A stretch of DNA of 64,000 bases, from assembly GCA_963920525.1 (NCBI GenBank), contig OY986437.1, positions 33,185,563 to 33,249,562 on the forward strand, given 5' to 3'. Made by a program: the position numbers and the translations under genes. The notes below the pieces were generated by a model that was given only the letters and a program-made list of their open reading frames with translations, did no database searches and was not told the origin of the DNA. Shown here piece after piece: positions 44,700 to 55,723 of the stretch (positions are counted from its first letter, which is position 1; each line of letters opens with the position of its first letter). Origin of the DNA: Dichetophora obliterata (lineage: Eukaryota; Arthropoda; Insecta; Diptera; Sciomyzidae).

Positions 44700-46837
44700 A
44701 TTTCATATTGATTTCCAAAGTAGGTAATTTATTTTCTGTAACTTAAATGTATTTCCCTTTACACAAAAGTCAACGTAGAACAGATATAAGAACTTGGATA
44801 TACTTTTTAAAATCTCAGAATACATTTTTAAGGTTTAATTAAAAAAAAAACCTAAAATCTTTCATTTCACTTTTTAATGCAGCAACATTCCAACATATCT
44901 GTATAAATCAGACACACGTTCCATACACACGTACAGACACATAGATTCATACCAAAGAGCGTTTAATTTCATTTATGCTTCAAACTTGATTTCATTTGGC
45001 ATAGAAATAAAAAAAAAATAAATACTAAAATAAAATTTTATAAAAAATACGAAGCTAGAAAAAAATCTTGATTAATTTCTAAGGTGTTAGTGTAAGTCTC
45101 ATTTTGATGAGTGTGTGAGTGTGGTGTTATATGTGTGCTTGTCACATCGCACGCAGCGGAAGCGCATTTATTTGCAGCGCCAAAACACAAACAAAAACAC
45201 GAACTAAGTATTAAAGATGGTGTCGACAAATGGTATCAGACATGAGCAAAGCTGTGCGGATGCAGCTAAAAGACGTTGGTAGCTGCTCTTGTCTTGGGTG
45301 TATTTATTTTTATAAATTTTTGTTGTTGCTTTGCCAGATACTATTTCCACATAAAGCATTTTTAACAGTTGCCATACAAGAAATGCAAGTTTTAATTACA
45401 ACACCACGAAAACAGCAATAACAGCTACAAAGTCTATCAGACAGCCAGATGACAACAACAGCAACAGCAGCACATATATAACAACGTCTAAGACAACAAC
45501 AACATAAGCAATAACGCACTGCGTCCTGATTAGAGGAGGAAAATCACAATCTTTGCTGCTGGATAGCGTCGCAAAGTTACAGATATTTTTATAGCTGCCG
45601 ATAGATAGATAGATGAATGCCGTTCTGCTTTGGATGAATGGTTTGCTTGGATGCAACCAAAAAGTTCCCTTAAATAAATAAAAAGATGTTGTTGTTGTTG
45701 TATTGGCTTAAGTATCTGTCAAATAGTGGATGTGAATATTTTTCACTTTTATCTGCAGCGAGTTTTCAAAAATATGTTGCTGCCTGCTTTTTTGTCTTAA
45801 TTTTAATTTCCATTTCTAAATGTTGCTGTTGCATGTGCTGTAAATGTTGTTGCTGGGTCTGCTGTTTCCATGTTGCTTGCTGCGTCGTGCTAAAAATAGT
45901 TCAAAACGCATTTAAAACAACTTCAACAATACAAACATGCCTCTCAGACTACAAAATGCTGCGTGCAACATGAAGTATGTATTTAACAACTTATGTTTTT
46001 GTTGTATTTAAATCTCCCCCCCCCCTACCAAAGAGTTGTATTTTAATGACTGCACCGCGTTGGCTTAACATTTAAGTTACATGTGTTATTTGTAGATACT
46101 TTTGATGCGTTGTTTTTGTTATGTGTTTTATTTTTGTATTTTTTTTTAGGTTTTTAAAACAGCATTAAGTGACAGCTTTTTTTTTCTTAAATCCTGCCGT
46201 CTACAGCTCTTATGTAGCTATATACTATATTTATATGTCTAGAGCTGAAGGAGATCTTGTAATGCCTTATCTGAAGTAATTTTTTTCTAACGTAAAAACA
46301 TCATAAAACTTTGTTTGTTATGCTTATCTAAGCTTTTCTTGCCCTCCTTTACTTAACCTACTTTCTTTCATTGTCCAAAAATCGAGCACACCGCATGGTT
46401 TATTTGACATCGATTCTACAATTTTATTTAACCAAAACTAGCGTTACGTACGTGAGTACGTTTCAAAATTATAGAAAATTTATATTCGTTGATAGGCTAC
46501 ACCAAAAAGTCGTCTCTTGTTGTTTTCTATTCACCTGCTGATGTGATGTGCCTGCAATTTTAATTGACTTTTTAAGAACTTTCCAACTTATTTTGAAAAT
46601 TTAGTTAAGCAACGTCGATTTTTTGTCGTTTGACATGTGAGATGCGTTTTTGTCAAACTTTTGCTGGTTGTTTATGCTTCTAATTAATAAAACGTAGAAA
46701 TGCTTAGAAAACGGAAATGCTTTTTTAGTAAAGTCCATAAGACAAATCTTTAAATAATAAGAAATGAAGCTTTTCAATTAAAGTTACAAAAAATCCAAGA
46801 ATAGTTTTTATTCTATAATAGTTTATAGAAGATTTAT
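44700..46837. other. No gene recognised; GTT/CAA-rich, possibly single-copy
   Basis: 45100-45970 has balanced composition and opa-like triplet runs on both strands (CAACAACAGCAACAGCAGC near 45455, TTGTTGCTG near 45838). These generate cysteine-, leucine- or valine-rich open frames that look compositional. A run of ten C lies at 46017-46026. The region has no partner elsewhere in the window and could be intronic or regulatory host DNA. Confidence 0.3.
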
Positions 46838-47215
46838 TTTTAATAAAATCAAGCAGAGACAACTTTGGTTCAAGAAGAAACTCGGATTATTTCAAAAGAA
46901 TGTTTAAACAAATAATATTGACTAGTGAAATAAACAAGAAATCTAAGAAAATTATAAGAGAAAGTATTTTATGAAAATCAAGATATAAAGCTTCTCAATA
47001 AAATATAGGGGAAGTCTAAGAAAAGTAAGAAGAAAAAAATGTTTATTAAAATCAAGCAGAGAGATATCTTTGACCCAAGAAGAACCCCGGATCAGTTGAA
47101 GAAGGGAATGTTAAAATAAATAATATTGATTAGTAAAATCAATAAGATATCTTAAAATAATAAGATGAAAAGAGTTTTAATAAAATCAATAAGAAATCAA
47201 TAAATAATATATATG
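46838..47215 (+). repeat. Tandem duplication of a ~200-bp unit
   Basis: TTAATAAAATCAAGCAGAGA (46839) and TTATTAAAATCAAGCAGAGA (47042) begin two units about 203 bp apart. They share AAGAAGAA(A/C)C(T/C)CGGAT and AAATAATATTGA(C/T)TAGT. A partial third copy may follow near 47176. Confidence 0.75.
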
Positions 47216-47401
47216 GACTACATTTAGGCTGGGTCGAGTTTCGGATCGGGCATGAAAGATTATTAAAAAAAAGTGGTCGATAAGGGTGCACTTTACCCTA
47301 TCACATCTAAAATTTTTGGATTTTTTGTAGGAATTTTTTTTAAAAATGGTTTGTATATAAACAAACACAGCTATAGAAAAACTGAGTCCAGAGATGAAAT
47401 T

Positions 47402-48557
47402 CTCGTATCCGATTCAACCTAAAACCGGTCACACGTTTTTGCGTTTTTATACAAAAATTTATCGAAAAATTTCTAAAGAAAAAAATTCACAAAATTCAAG
47501 GCATAATATTTTGTAGAATTCGACCACACAGCACCACCGAGGGGGATTTAAAAAAAAAAAAAATTTCGGAGGACCACACGAACACATGTTGCGAAAATAA
47601 GGTGGATAGCTTCAGTGGTTCAGCCGTGATGGTCAAAAAACCTTGAGATTGAGTTAAGATTATACCTTGAATTTTTTTGCTTTAGGAATTTTTTACGATA
47701 AATGTTTGTACACTGAGGATAAAATGTGTTAAAATTAAATGAAATTGTGTTCATATTAAACGAATTTGTTTTTGAAATAGAGCTTAAAACAATTTCATTT
47801 AAGCTAAACACAAATGTTTTTAAAGTTTAATTTAAAACAAAAGTTTTAGTTTTCAAAACAATGTTTTTAAATAAACTTTAATTGTAAAAGTTTTGAGTTA
47901 TTTAAATATTTAACGTTATTTAAATATTTAATATTAAAACGAAAAATTTAAAGCAAAAACTTTAATATTTAAAACAAATATTTTAAAACATAATTTAAAA
48001 ATTTTGTTATTAAATTTAAAACAAATAAATTAAACCGCCATTTTTTTGATGCCATTTGTTTAATTTTTTCGATTTTTTGAAGTCAGAATTGTGATCAGCG
48101 ACCCCTGGGACCCCCCGAATAAGAAATTTTTTGACTTCATTTGATGAAGTTTGCATTTCATTGCGGCTTGAAATATTTTCAATATAAAAATAATTAATTA
48201 GTTCGTTTCTCATCTTATGTTCAATATTTGTAAGACTAATTCAAAAATATTTTCAATTTAGTTGTTATTTAGTTGTCTGGCAATAATTTTCAGTGATTCT
48301 ACTGTGCATAATTTTTTATTTCAATCTCTGATAGCGACGTATTTTTTGTTATTGGAATGAAATAATAAGAAAAAATTACACAAAAAAACAGAAATGAGCT
48401 TATAGTTGAAAATTAAACACGCTTGTTTTAAATTTTGTTTTGTAGAAAAGCAAATGAGCTAGTTTCATTTTAAAAGTTTTTGTTTAATTTTAAAGTATGT
48501 TTTCTTTCTCAGTGTATAAAAACGTATAAATATATTTTAGGTTGAATCGGGTACGAG
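47402..48557. mobile_element. Inverted-repeat (foldback-like) element containing a mariner-type insertion
   Basis: CTCGTATCCGATTCAACCTA at 47402 pairs with TAGGTTGAATCGGGTACGAG ending near 48557. GTTTTTATAC near 47450 pairs with GTATAAAAACG near 48514. The inner mariner-type element (47711-48514) sits against the right arm. Outer boundaries are uncertain because the similarity may extend outward. Confidence 0.55.
47711..48514. mobile_element. Non-autonomous Tc1/mariner-type element, 804 bp
   Basis: CACTGAGGATAAAATGTGTT at 47711 is mirrored by sequence ending TTTCTCAGTG at 48514, with TTAAAATTAAA-type similarity inside. TA lies at both borders (47709-47710, 48515-48516). The interior is largely AT-rich TTTAAA-type sequence with no transposase. 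Confidence 0.72.
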
Positions 48558-49600
48558 GATTTTATTTGCTCTATACTAGACCGAATCGTAATTTAGATTC
48601 CGGCGTTTGGGGTCTCAAAAGTTAGAGGAACTTATTAAAATGATTTCTTCATACCTTTTTTTCAAATCGGAGAAAATCCCCCGAAGAAATTTTGATTCTC
48701 CTGAAGGTCCTTTTTGGTAAAAAAACATGTGTTTTGCTTGCAACTTTTTATTTTTCATAGAACGCATACCCACATCTGCTAAAATGTAAAATTTCTTACT
48801 CATACCAGCATTTTGACATAAAAAAGTTTTTACAATTACGTTTCATCATAACTCTTAATGACTACCAAAAATTGACTTTTTTGCTATTTTTAAGAACACA
48901 TTTTTTTTAAAACTGCTGTAAAAGACACATATTTCATTAGACTTACGTGGAGTTGTTATTTTTGGAAAGGCATTTAGCTCTTCTTTTTTCTGTATACCGC
49001 TTTAATCAATATATATATTCATTATTTTGTAACGTCATTATTCCGTGTTACAAAGTTGTTCAATTGAACAATGCTGCCATTGACGACTTATTCTACAGGT
49101 ATCAATACAGACTCTGAAAGGTGATAAAAATACCTTTCAAACAAGCCCAGATTGAGAAATCTACTATAATTCTATCCGATTTTATGATGAATTTAATTAA
49201 ATTATTCTATGTATATATGGAAAAATATCTATTTTGAAATTTTGGGGGGCTCCAAATCCGACTTAGAGCTATGGTCTCTTGAGCAAAATTTCTCAGAATC
49301 ATCTATAGATTACGTTTTTGCTATACGCTTCATAAAAAAAAATTAACCCGCCCAAATATAATCAAGAAGAATCACAACCTGAGGGAGTTTAATCTTTACC
49401 TGGGGCACCTTGTATATAATTCATGCAGCTTTAAATATAAAAATACAGGTGTCCCTATTTATTATCACATCACTGTATATATATTACTAAACCAGCTGGC
49501 TGCAGTTGTCCGCTGCTTCGTCACGACAATGAATATATTATCAATCTCTATAAGACAATACATGTCAAATGAAATAAAAAAAAATTTCTTCTCTTGTTTT
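48558..49600. other. No gene recognised; isolated mariner-like end near 49448-49477
   Basis: At 49448-49477 the minus strand reads ACAGTGATGTGATAATAAAT then AGGGACACCTG after a TA. This resembles a solitary Tc1/mariner terminus; no partner end was found. The rest is diverged AT-rich sequence. Confidence 0.35.
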
Positions 49601-49619
49601 GTTTTATAGTGCAGCACTG

Positions 49620-49950
49620 CATTTATATTAGTCTCACTTTTCGCCTTGCTCGAAGCTCATAATTTTTTTTTGTTGCGCTGTGTAAGCTGATCAAAAAAGA
49701 AAATAGTAGAGTGCTATATGCAGTGTATTGAAACTCTCCCAACATAATCGTATGAAAAGACAACGATTAAGCAATGCTTGGCAGCTTGGATGATTTCTTG
49801 AATAACTTAATACTTAAATTAAATAATATTTTTATTAAAATTTCAGAAAATACCCCTAAAACGTGGTGTAGTACAAATATGATATTTTAAATATATTTTC
49901 ATAAAAATCGGTCCAGAACTTTTGGAGTTTACCTGGAACAAATAATGTTC
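49620..49950 (+). repeat. Dispersed repeat copy carrying two empty insertion sites
   Basis: This stretch is paralogous to 60000-60936 plus 62176-62250. Shared landmarks are TTTTGTTGCGCTGTG, GAAACTCTC(C/G)CAACA, AACGATTAAGCAATGCT and TAG(T/C)ACAAATATGATATTTT. At 49766-49769 it has a single TTAA where the other copy has a 701-bp insertion. Near 49871-49880 it is uninterrupted where the other copy has a 1230-bp insertion. Confidence 0.8.
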
Positions 49951-51320
49951 ACTTCAATATTTTATCTTCCATACATAAAAAATGGATGTATGTATGTGGA
50001 AATGTTTGAATGTGTGTATATCACGTATAGACTCCAAAACCCCAGCACACCCGCCTTTATGCAACTTTCAGTGAAACTGAAACATCTTGAGAGTGTTGCT
50101 GTGAAGTTCGGTGTCGATTGGACAAGGGGACGTGGTACTTCCCATACAAGCCAAATTTGCGCTATCGACCACAAAGAAAAAAAAGAAGTATATATCAGAC
50201 AATTTTGATAGTAAAACTAAAATTAGTAATAAGGTTCAGATGGTTACTGTCGGAAACTGCACAAAAAATGGGTGTGATCGCACTATATCTGCGCCCACTT
50301 CTTCGAAACCATGCTAGTTGTGGAGTTGTACACGATTTTATAGTGAAACGTGGTATGTAGGTGATCCAAGTGGAGGTCACTATATATATAAATGTTGCCA
50401 CGCCATATATCTTATGGTTTTGATCGTATAATACTAAAATTTGGTAGCTTTGTTCATATGTTTACTTTCGACAACTTTGAAAAAAATGGGCGTGGTCACA
50501 CTATATCTGTGCCCACTTTTCAGACTCATTTTGATTTCATAGATGTTCACATTTTGGTAGTGAATCTTGCTATGTAGATGCTATGGGTTAAAGTGGCGGC
50601 CACTATATACATATACACATAAGTGTTGCCAAAAATCAGACATCAGACAGTTCTTACCTTAAGAGACTTAAATTTGATAATTTCGTTTATATGGTCACTG
50701 TCGGAAACTGTACAAAAATGGGCGTGCAGCACTTTATTTACGTTTTAACAGTCAACGTACACGTTTTTTGGTATGTAGGTGCAATGGGCCCCAGTGGTGG
50801 TCATCATGTATACTATACACTATATACTACACCTACTTTTCCGCCCATCTAACTGTACAAAAAAAATAGATGAACATATGTACTATTTATAAGTATATTG
50901 GTATGTCCGCAACCGCTAAACCAATTTTTATGAAATTTTCAGGGAAACGGTAGCAAAGTTTTGAGAGTGTTCCTATGAAGTCTAGTGTCGATTGTAAAAG
51001 GGGGCGTTGCACCTCACAGACATCTCAAATTTTTGATATCGAATAGTTTTGGAATTATAGGTCGCACAGCCTCGGAATTTGGTATTTGCCTACAGGTAAT
51101 ATTTTATGGGCGTTGAAAAAGTGGGCGTGGTACCTACCATCCAACCCAAATTTGCGATATAAAATTTTTTTGAAGTTATAGGTCGCACAGTCCCGAAATT
51201 CAGTATTCGAAGGCGTGACACTTCCCATTTAAACCAAATTTTCTATATCGAATAGTTTTGGAGCTTATATAACGCACAGCCTCGGAATTCAGTATTCGAC
51301 CTCAATTTACAAATGCAGTT
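49950..51320 (+). repeat. Dispersed repeat with recurring GGGCGTGG/TCGCACTATATCTG blocks
   Basis: Phrases such as ATGG(T)(T)ACTGTCGGAAACTG, AAAAATGGGCGTGGTC, CACTATATCTG(C/T)GCCCACTT and TATAGGTCGCACAG(C/T)C recur every 150-230 bp (near 50240, 50480, 50700, 51060, 51180, 51260). The vocabulary matches 963-2230 and 63520-64000, so this is one widespread diverged family of unknown class. Overlapping 60-90-codon frames here are chance. Confidence 0.6.
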
Positions 51321-51362
51321 TTACTGATAACATTTGATGACACTTCCCTATCTCTGTAACGT

Positions 51363-51440
51363 GGCGGATAGCTGAGACAAAATGTGTTACACTGGCATCT
51401 CATACAATATCAGAGGACCTGGTTCAAATCGTAGCTAAGG
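51363..51440 (+). repeat. tRNA-like module upstream of SINE copy 2
   Basis: GGCGGATAGCTGAGAC in the A-box position is followed by GGTTCAAATC (51421-51430), a B-box match. It sits 43 bp upstream of a SINE with a different tRNA-like head. It resembles the minus-strand fragment at 284-345, so it is likely a second SINE family's head. Confidence 0.45.
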
Positions 51441-51483
51441 TTAATTAAATAAAGAAAGAACTCTCCAGATCTCTGATGACAAA

Positions 51484-51797
51484 GCCTCGATAGTATAGTG
51501 GTAGCACGCTTGACTGTTAACTAGGGGTCCCAGGTTCGAATTCTGGCCGGGCCGTGAAACTAAGCTTTTACCTTTCCTTCCTTACTTTGAATCAAAATAA
51601 CTTTAATTCTAATCAGCTTACGCTGAATTTTTGTAGTTGGTGGTGGTAGGAAAGTTTGTGGAGAGAATCCCCAAGTAACTTGATTTGACTGAGGCAAAGG
51701 TATAACTCTTGTCTGAGGTTCTATAACACATGTTTATGCTGCTTTCTAGCACACTATGAACATTCTTAACAAAATTTTCACTTGATTACTTTCTTGC
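51484..51797 (+). mobile_element. tRNA-derived SINE, copy 2
   Basis: The head GCCTCGATAGTATAGTGGTA with B box AGGTTCGAATTC (to 51543) is the same module as at 43719. The body shares GGTGGTGGTAGGAAAGTTTG, GTAACTTGATTTGACTGAGG and the ending CTTGATTACTTTCTT. A head-to-tail match of about 310 bp with moderate divergence shows both are full or near-full copies of one SINE family. No clear flanking duplication is visible. Confidence 0.85.
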
Positions 51798-52193
51798 CGC
51801 TTTTATTTCGCTTAGTATAAATACTGTTTTTGTTTTTTAAGCAAATGTTCAAATACTTTTCAATGTGTAGAAAACTGACTTTTTCAGTAATCGTAAAAGA
51901 ATCGCTAAAAATTTTCTATAGACTTCAACGTTGCGATTCTGTTTTGTTGAGTAGATCATTTCACATTATGGATGTGCAAACAGTTTTGAAACTGAATAAA
52001 ATTAAAAGATTATTACAGAGCTTCTTAAACTGATGAAGTTTTAATCTATTAAATGGAAAAAAATAAATGTGTCTTAAAGAACAATATATTAAATGTATAT
52101 GTAAATGTATATAATAATAGTAAATTAAATGGAAAATAATAATATTTCTACAAAAAATTACTTGTTTGTTCAAGTAATTAAATAATTTTACTT

Positions 52194-52690
52194 TGGTTAA
52201 GGTGGCGGCTGGTTAAAGACTGGCCCACATAGACCAGACAATTGGTCCGTTGTGAAACCACAGCGGTTCTTCTCCTCCTCTCCTAGTCCCCTAGGCTTTT
52301 TCATGGAACCATTTAACACTAATTGTAAAAAGTAGTAAACGCTTAACGTCTACCTCCTCAAGATGCCTGAAATATTAAAAAAGAGGCTGCCGAAATGCTT
52401 ATGTCTTCTGCGGAATAGAGCGGGGCATGAACAGAGGAGATGCGATACTGTCTCCTCCTCTTCCTCATTCGTGTTCCTTGCAATTCCTGTTCCTCTTCCA
52501 ATTCCTACATAAATCATTCGCATGGATCCCCATTCTTAAGGCATGCCTACTTATAAGACAGTGTCCTGTTATAACGTCCGCCAGAATGGAGAGACCTTTC
52601 TTCGCCATTGCAGTGAGCTTCACCGTTCGTTTTTCAGCGAAACTGAGCCAATCACATCTGTCTTGCTGTGTTGGAGGTGATGATATGTTT
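52194..52690 (-). pseudogene. LOA/R1-type LINE 3' end, second copy
   Basis: The minus-strand sequence parallels 37132-37700. It has GACA-CTGTCTTATAAG near 52560, then GAGACAGTATCGCATCTCCT with CTGTTCATGCCCCGCTCTAT, which encodes the same SHLLCSCPAL-type cysteine-histidine motif. The 3'UTR passes through CAACGGACCAATTGTCTGGT to AACCAGCCGCCACCTTAACC at 52194. Coding sequence is frameshifted and stops at about 52690 on its 5' side. The 132-codon plus-strand frame over this region (52427-52825) is its antisense shadow. Confidence 0.78.
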
Positions 52691-52829
52691 TTTTATGTAA
52701 GGGCTTACGGTTTTCGGAAAACTGCAAAGACTTATGTGACCTCTGATCAATTCTTAAGTTTTAGTTTTATCTGTGTAATGTGCTTCGTAAACAATCATAA
52801 CATAACAGCACTTTTCAAACTTTGACTTT

Positions 52830-54400
52830 GAAAACTTGTCAAACTGTTACGCCAGCTCTTCTCAATCTTTTTGATTATATATGCCTGTGCTTGTCAAACT
52901 TTTAGTCCAGCGCTTTTCAAGCATTTTAAGCCAAGAGCTCAAGAATTTATAGGTAATTAATTTTTTGTTTGAACTACCTATATATTAAGCTTTCTATTAA
53001 AATACCCAAAATTTTTAGTAATATATCGTAAAATAGTATAGCTATTTTAACATAAAAATTTTAATCTTGTTACCGCTTGTTACAAATGAAAAGAAGTATG
53101 AAATTTAACCATGTATGACAGGCTAATTAGGTAATTTTTTATTTTGACTCCCATTTATTTTTATTTAATACTACAATAAAAAAAACCCATCAAATCCAAA
53201 ACTCATTCATATTCATATTCATATTCATATGCAACAAAGTGCTATATTTTATTTTCATCACTCCATAATTAGCTGCTGCCAATTAATTTGAAGTTAACTA
53301 ATTGCAGCTGCAAGATAAACTTTAATTATGAGTAGCTAACGCAGAAATACATATAAGCAAATATTAAACAGAGAAAGTGGGGAATTTAAAATATATGAAA
53401 TGGAGTTAAGAAAGAAACAATAGTTGGCAATAAAAGTAACAACAACAAAAGTAACAACAATAACGTTAGTTGAAAATGAAAAAAATTAAACATAATTATA
53501 CAATGAAAGGAAAAACCAAAGCATTCGTCACAGATACACATGCGCAGATACATTTGTAGAAACAAAAGCTACTTTTACAACTGCAGCTAAAAACGAATGC
53601 GTTGTCAAGTCGCATGCAGCAAAGCCTGAGTGCCAGCCAGCCAGAGAGCCAGCAGTACGAAAACACAAAAATACACATACTATATGCACTAAGATATAAA
53701 TGTATATAGTGTATAAAAATATATATTAATTTCAATTTCCAAGAAAACATTTTATATATGCAACACGAAACACGATTTCAGCATGTTGCTTGATGACGCT
53801 GACGACGACGACGACGACGATGATCATGATGATGGTTTTGTTGGGGGAGTGAAGTGCGCTGTAGCGCAGAGGGTGTGCACTTCGGTGTTGAAGCCAAGTG
53901 TAAAATAAAAAAATAAAAAATTAAGAAGCAAGAAATATTCCAGTAGAGCTGAAATGAATTTTTAATGAATGAAAACAAGTTGAGGAAAACGAGTTAAAAC
54001 GGCAGTCTGAATGCAGAAATTGAGCAACAAACCAACCAACGATACAACGAACAAACAAAGTGAACATACGACAAAATCAAGTTATTGGCAACAAGTTGCG
54101 GCAGCCGCAAATGTTGCAACAAGTGCACCACACACAACGTTATAAGTAGCTAGTTTGAGGCGCAGAAAAATGTCAACTATTTTATGGAGAGAACAAAGAA
54201 AATATAAAATAATTTATAGACTTATACTGGTTAGACAAAAATAAGAAAATTACAATAACGTAAACGAGCTAAACGAAAAATTCAAAAGAAAAATGTAAGC
54301 AATATGTTTAAAAACTCGCAAAAGTTCAAAAATCATCAGGTAACTGTCATAGAAATTACAAAAAAGTACAATAAAAGTCTGCAGCTAGGGTTTAGTGCTT
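52830..54400. other. No gene recognised; triplet runs, possibly single-copy host DNA
   Basis: An (ATTCAT)n run is present at about 53204-53230 and a (GAC)n/(GAT)n run at about 53796-53834. CAA- and AAC-rich sequence fills 53400-54160, similar in style to 32340-34405. No domain-bearing frame was found. This could be untranslated exon, intron or regulatory DNA. Confidence 0.3.
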
Positions 54401-54851
54401 GTGTTTGTAACATTTATTGTAAAATTACTCGAAAGAAACGGATCTAAGGTCGGGAAGCTTAAGATTTGAAGGCATATATGGGTTATTCTCATAAGGCCTA
54501 CCCTGGATGGAAAAGTCACTGACTTTTCAAATGAAGTTAAGTACTTAGAAGAGATTTTTGACAAGCAGCTCCGTTGGCACCCCAACTTAGATTCAATTGC
54601 AGGCAGTCAACCTGTCAACAGTTGATTCCTTTTTGCCTGTCAACGCCCCCATGTAAAAATATGGGGCCTCAAACCGAAAATGATATATTGGACGTGCATG
54701 CGGCACTTGGCTGGTTGCCAAGGTCCAAAAAACGTACAGCAGCTAACCATCTAACAAAGCTGCAAAAAATGGAGTGCATTAGTATCACTGGGGCGATGAG
54801 AACGTGCCCATCTGAAGCTATGTATGTAATAGTTGGGCTATCTTCTTTAAT

Positions 54852-55723
54852 TACATATTTACGTAGTGGGACAATATTCTACAAGAGTGTTATGCTGCTT
54901 GCGTATGCTGATGACATAGATATCATTGGCCATAATACGCGCGAAGTCAGTGCAGCATTTTCCAGATTAGAAAGAGAGTCAAGTCGAATGGGTCTGGCAG
55001 TGAATGCAGATAAGACGAAATACTTAGTGTCAACAAATAAACAGTCCCAGCGTCTTGGAAGCCACGTTACCGTTGACAATACCTCATTCGAGGTTGTGAA
55101 GAACTTCGTCTATCTGGGATCCAGCATTAACTCAACCAACGACACCAGCATTGAGATCAAGCGAAGAATAACTCTTGCCAACAGGTGTTACTTTGGGCTC
55201 AGTAGGCAATTGAGAAGCAGAGCCCTCTCTCGACGAACGAAAATCACGCTCTATAAATCGCTCATCATGCCCGTCCTACTTTATGCATCACAAACCTGGA
55301 CGCTGAGCAGTTTAGATGAAAAGACTTTAGGAGCATTCGAGAGAAAGATTCTTCACAAGATCTACGGACCAATCTGCGTCAATGGCGAGTACCGAATACG
55401 GTGGAATGATGAACTGTACGAGCTGTATGCTGACATCGACATAGTCAAACGCATTAAAATCTAGCGGCTTCGCTGGCTTGGTCATGTTCAGCGCATGAAA
55501 GACGATGCTCCAGTGAAGAAAACATTCGATTCGGCACCCAGCGGCGGTCAACGCAGAAGAGGACGACCGCGTCTTCGTTGGAAAGACCAAGTAGAGGACA
55601 ACCTGACGAAGCTTGGAATTTCCAACTGGCGCCAGCAAGCGAAAGACAAAAATGGCTGGCGCAAATTCTTAGATAAGGCCAACACCGACATACGGTTGTA
55701 GCGCCAACTAAGTTAGTAGTAAG
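54852..55723 (+). mobile_element. 5'-truncated RTE-type LINE with 13-bp target duplication
   Basis: The 13-mer TATCTTCTTTAAT is identical at 54839-54851 and 55724-55736, flanking 872 bp of different LINE sequence. This is a standard target-primed insertion scar. The 3' end reads GTTAGTAGTAAG, a short trinucleotide-like tail as in RTE-group elements. Only the catalytic-to-C-terminal part is present. Confidence 0.85.
54870..55701 (+). pseudogene. RTE-type reverse transcriptase, C-terminal part with one nonsense codon
   Basis: The frame reads LLAYADDIDIIG (YADD catalytic motif at 54901), LAVNADKTKYLVS, FVYLGSSINSTND, EIKRRITLANRCYFGLSRQL, TKITLYKSLIMPVLLYASQT and FERKILHKIYGP. After TAG at 55462 the same frame continues RLRWLGHVQRMKDDA and GGQRRRGRPRLRWKDQVEDN to a stop at 55701. 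This is the typical C-terminus of RTE-group polyproteins. The single TAG stands where glutamine would be expected. The open frame upstream (54574-54850) belongs to the other LINE, so the methionine at 54574 is not a start of this gene. Function is lost by 5' truncation in any case. Confidence 0.85.

Noticed and set aside
45310..45973. Cysteine-, leucine- and valine-rich open frames on both strands
   Set aside because: They follow from CAA/GTT and CTG-type triplet runs and lack any domain or splice support.
49448..49477. Complete mariner element
   Set aside because: Only one terminus-like sequence next to TA was found, with no matching opposite end.
52427..52825. 132-codon plus-strand open frame
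   Set aside because: It overlaps, in antisense, the 3' coding end of the minus-strand LINE copy whose homologue lies at 37132-37920.
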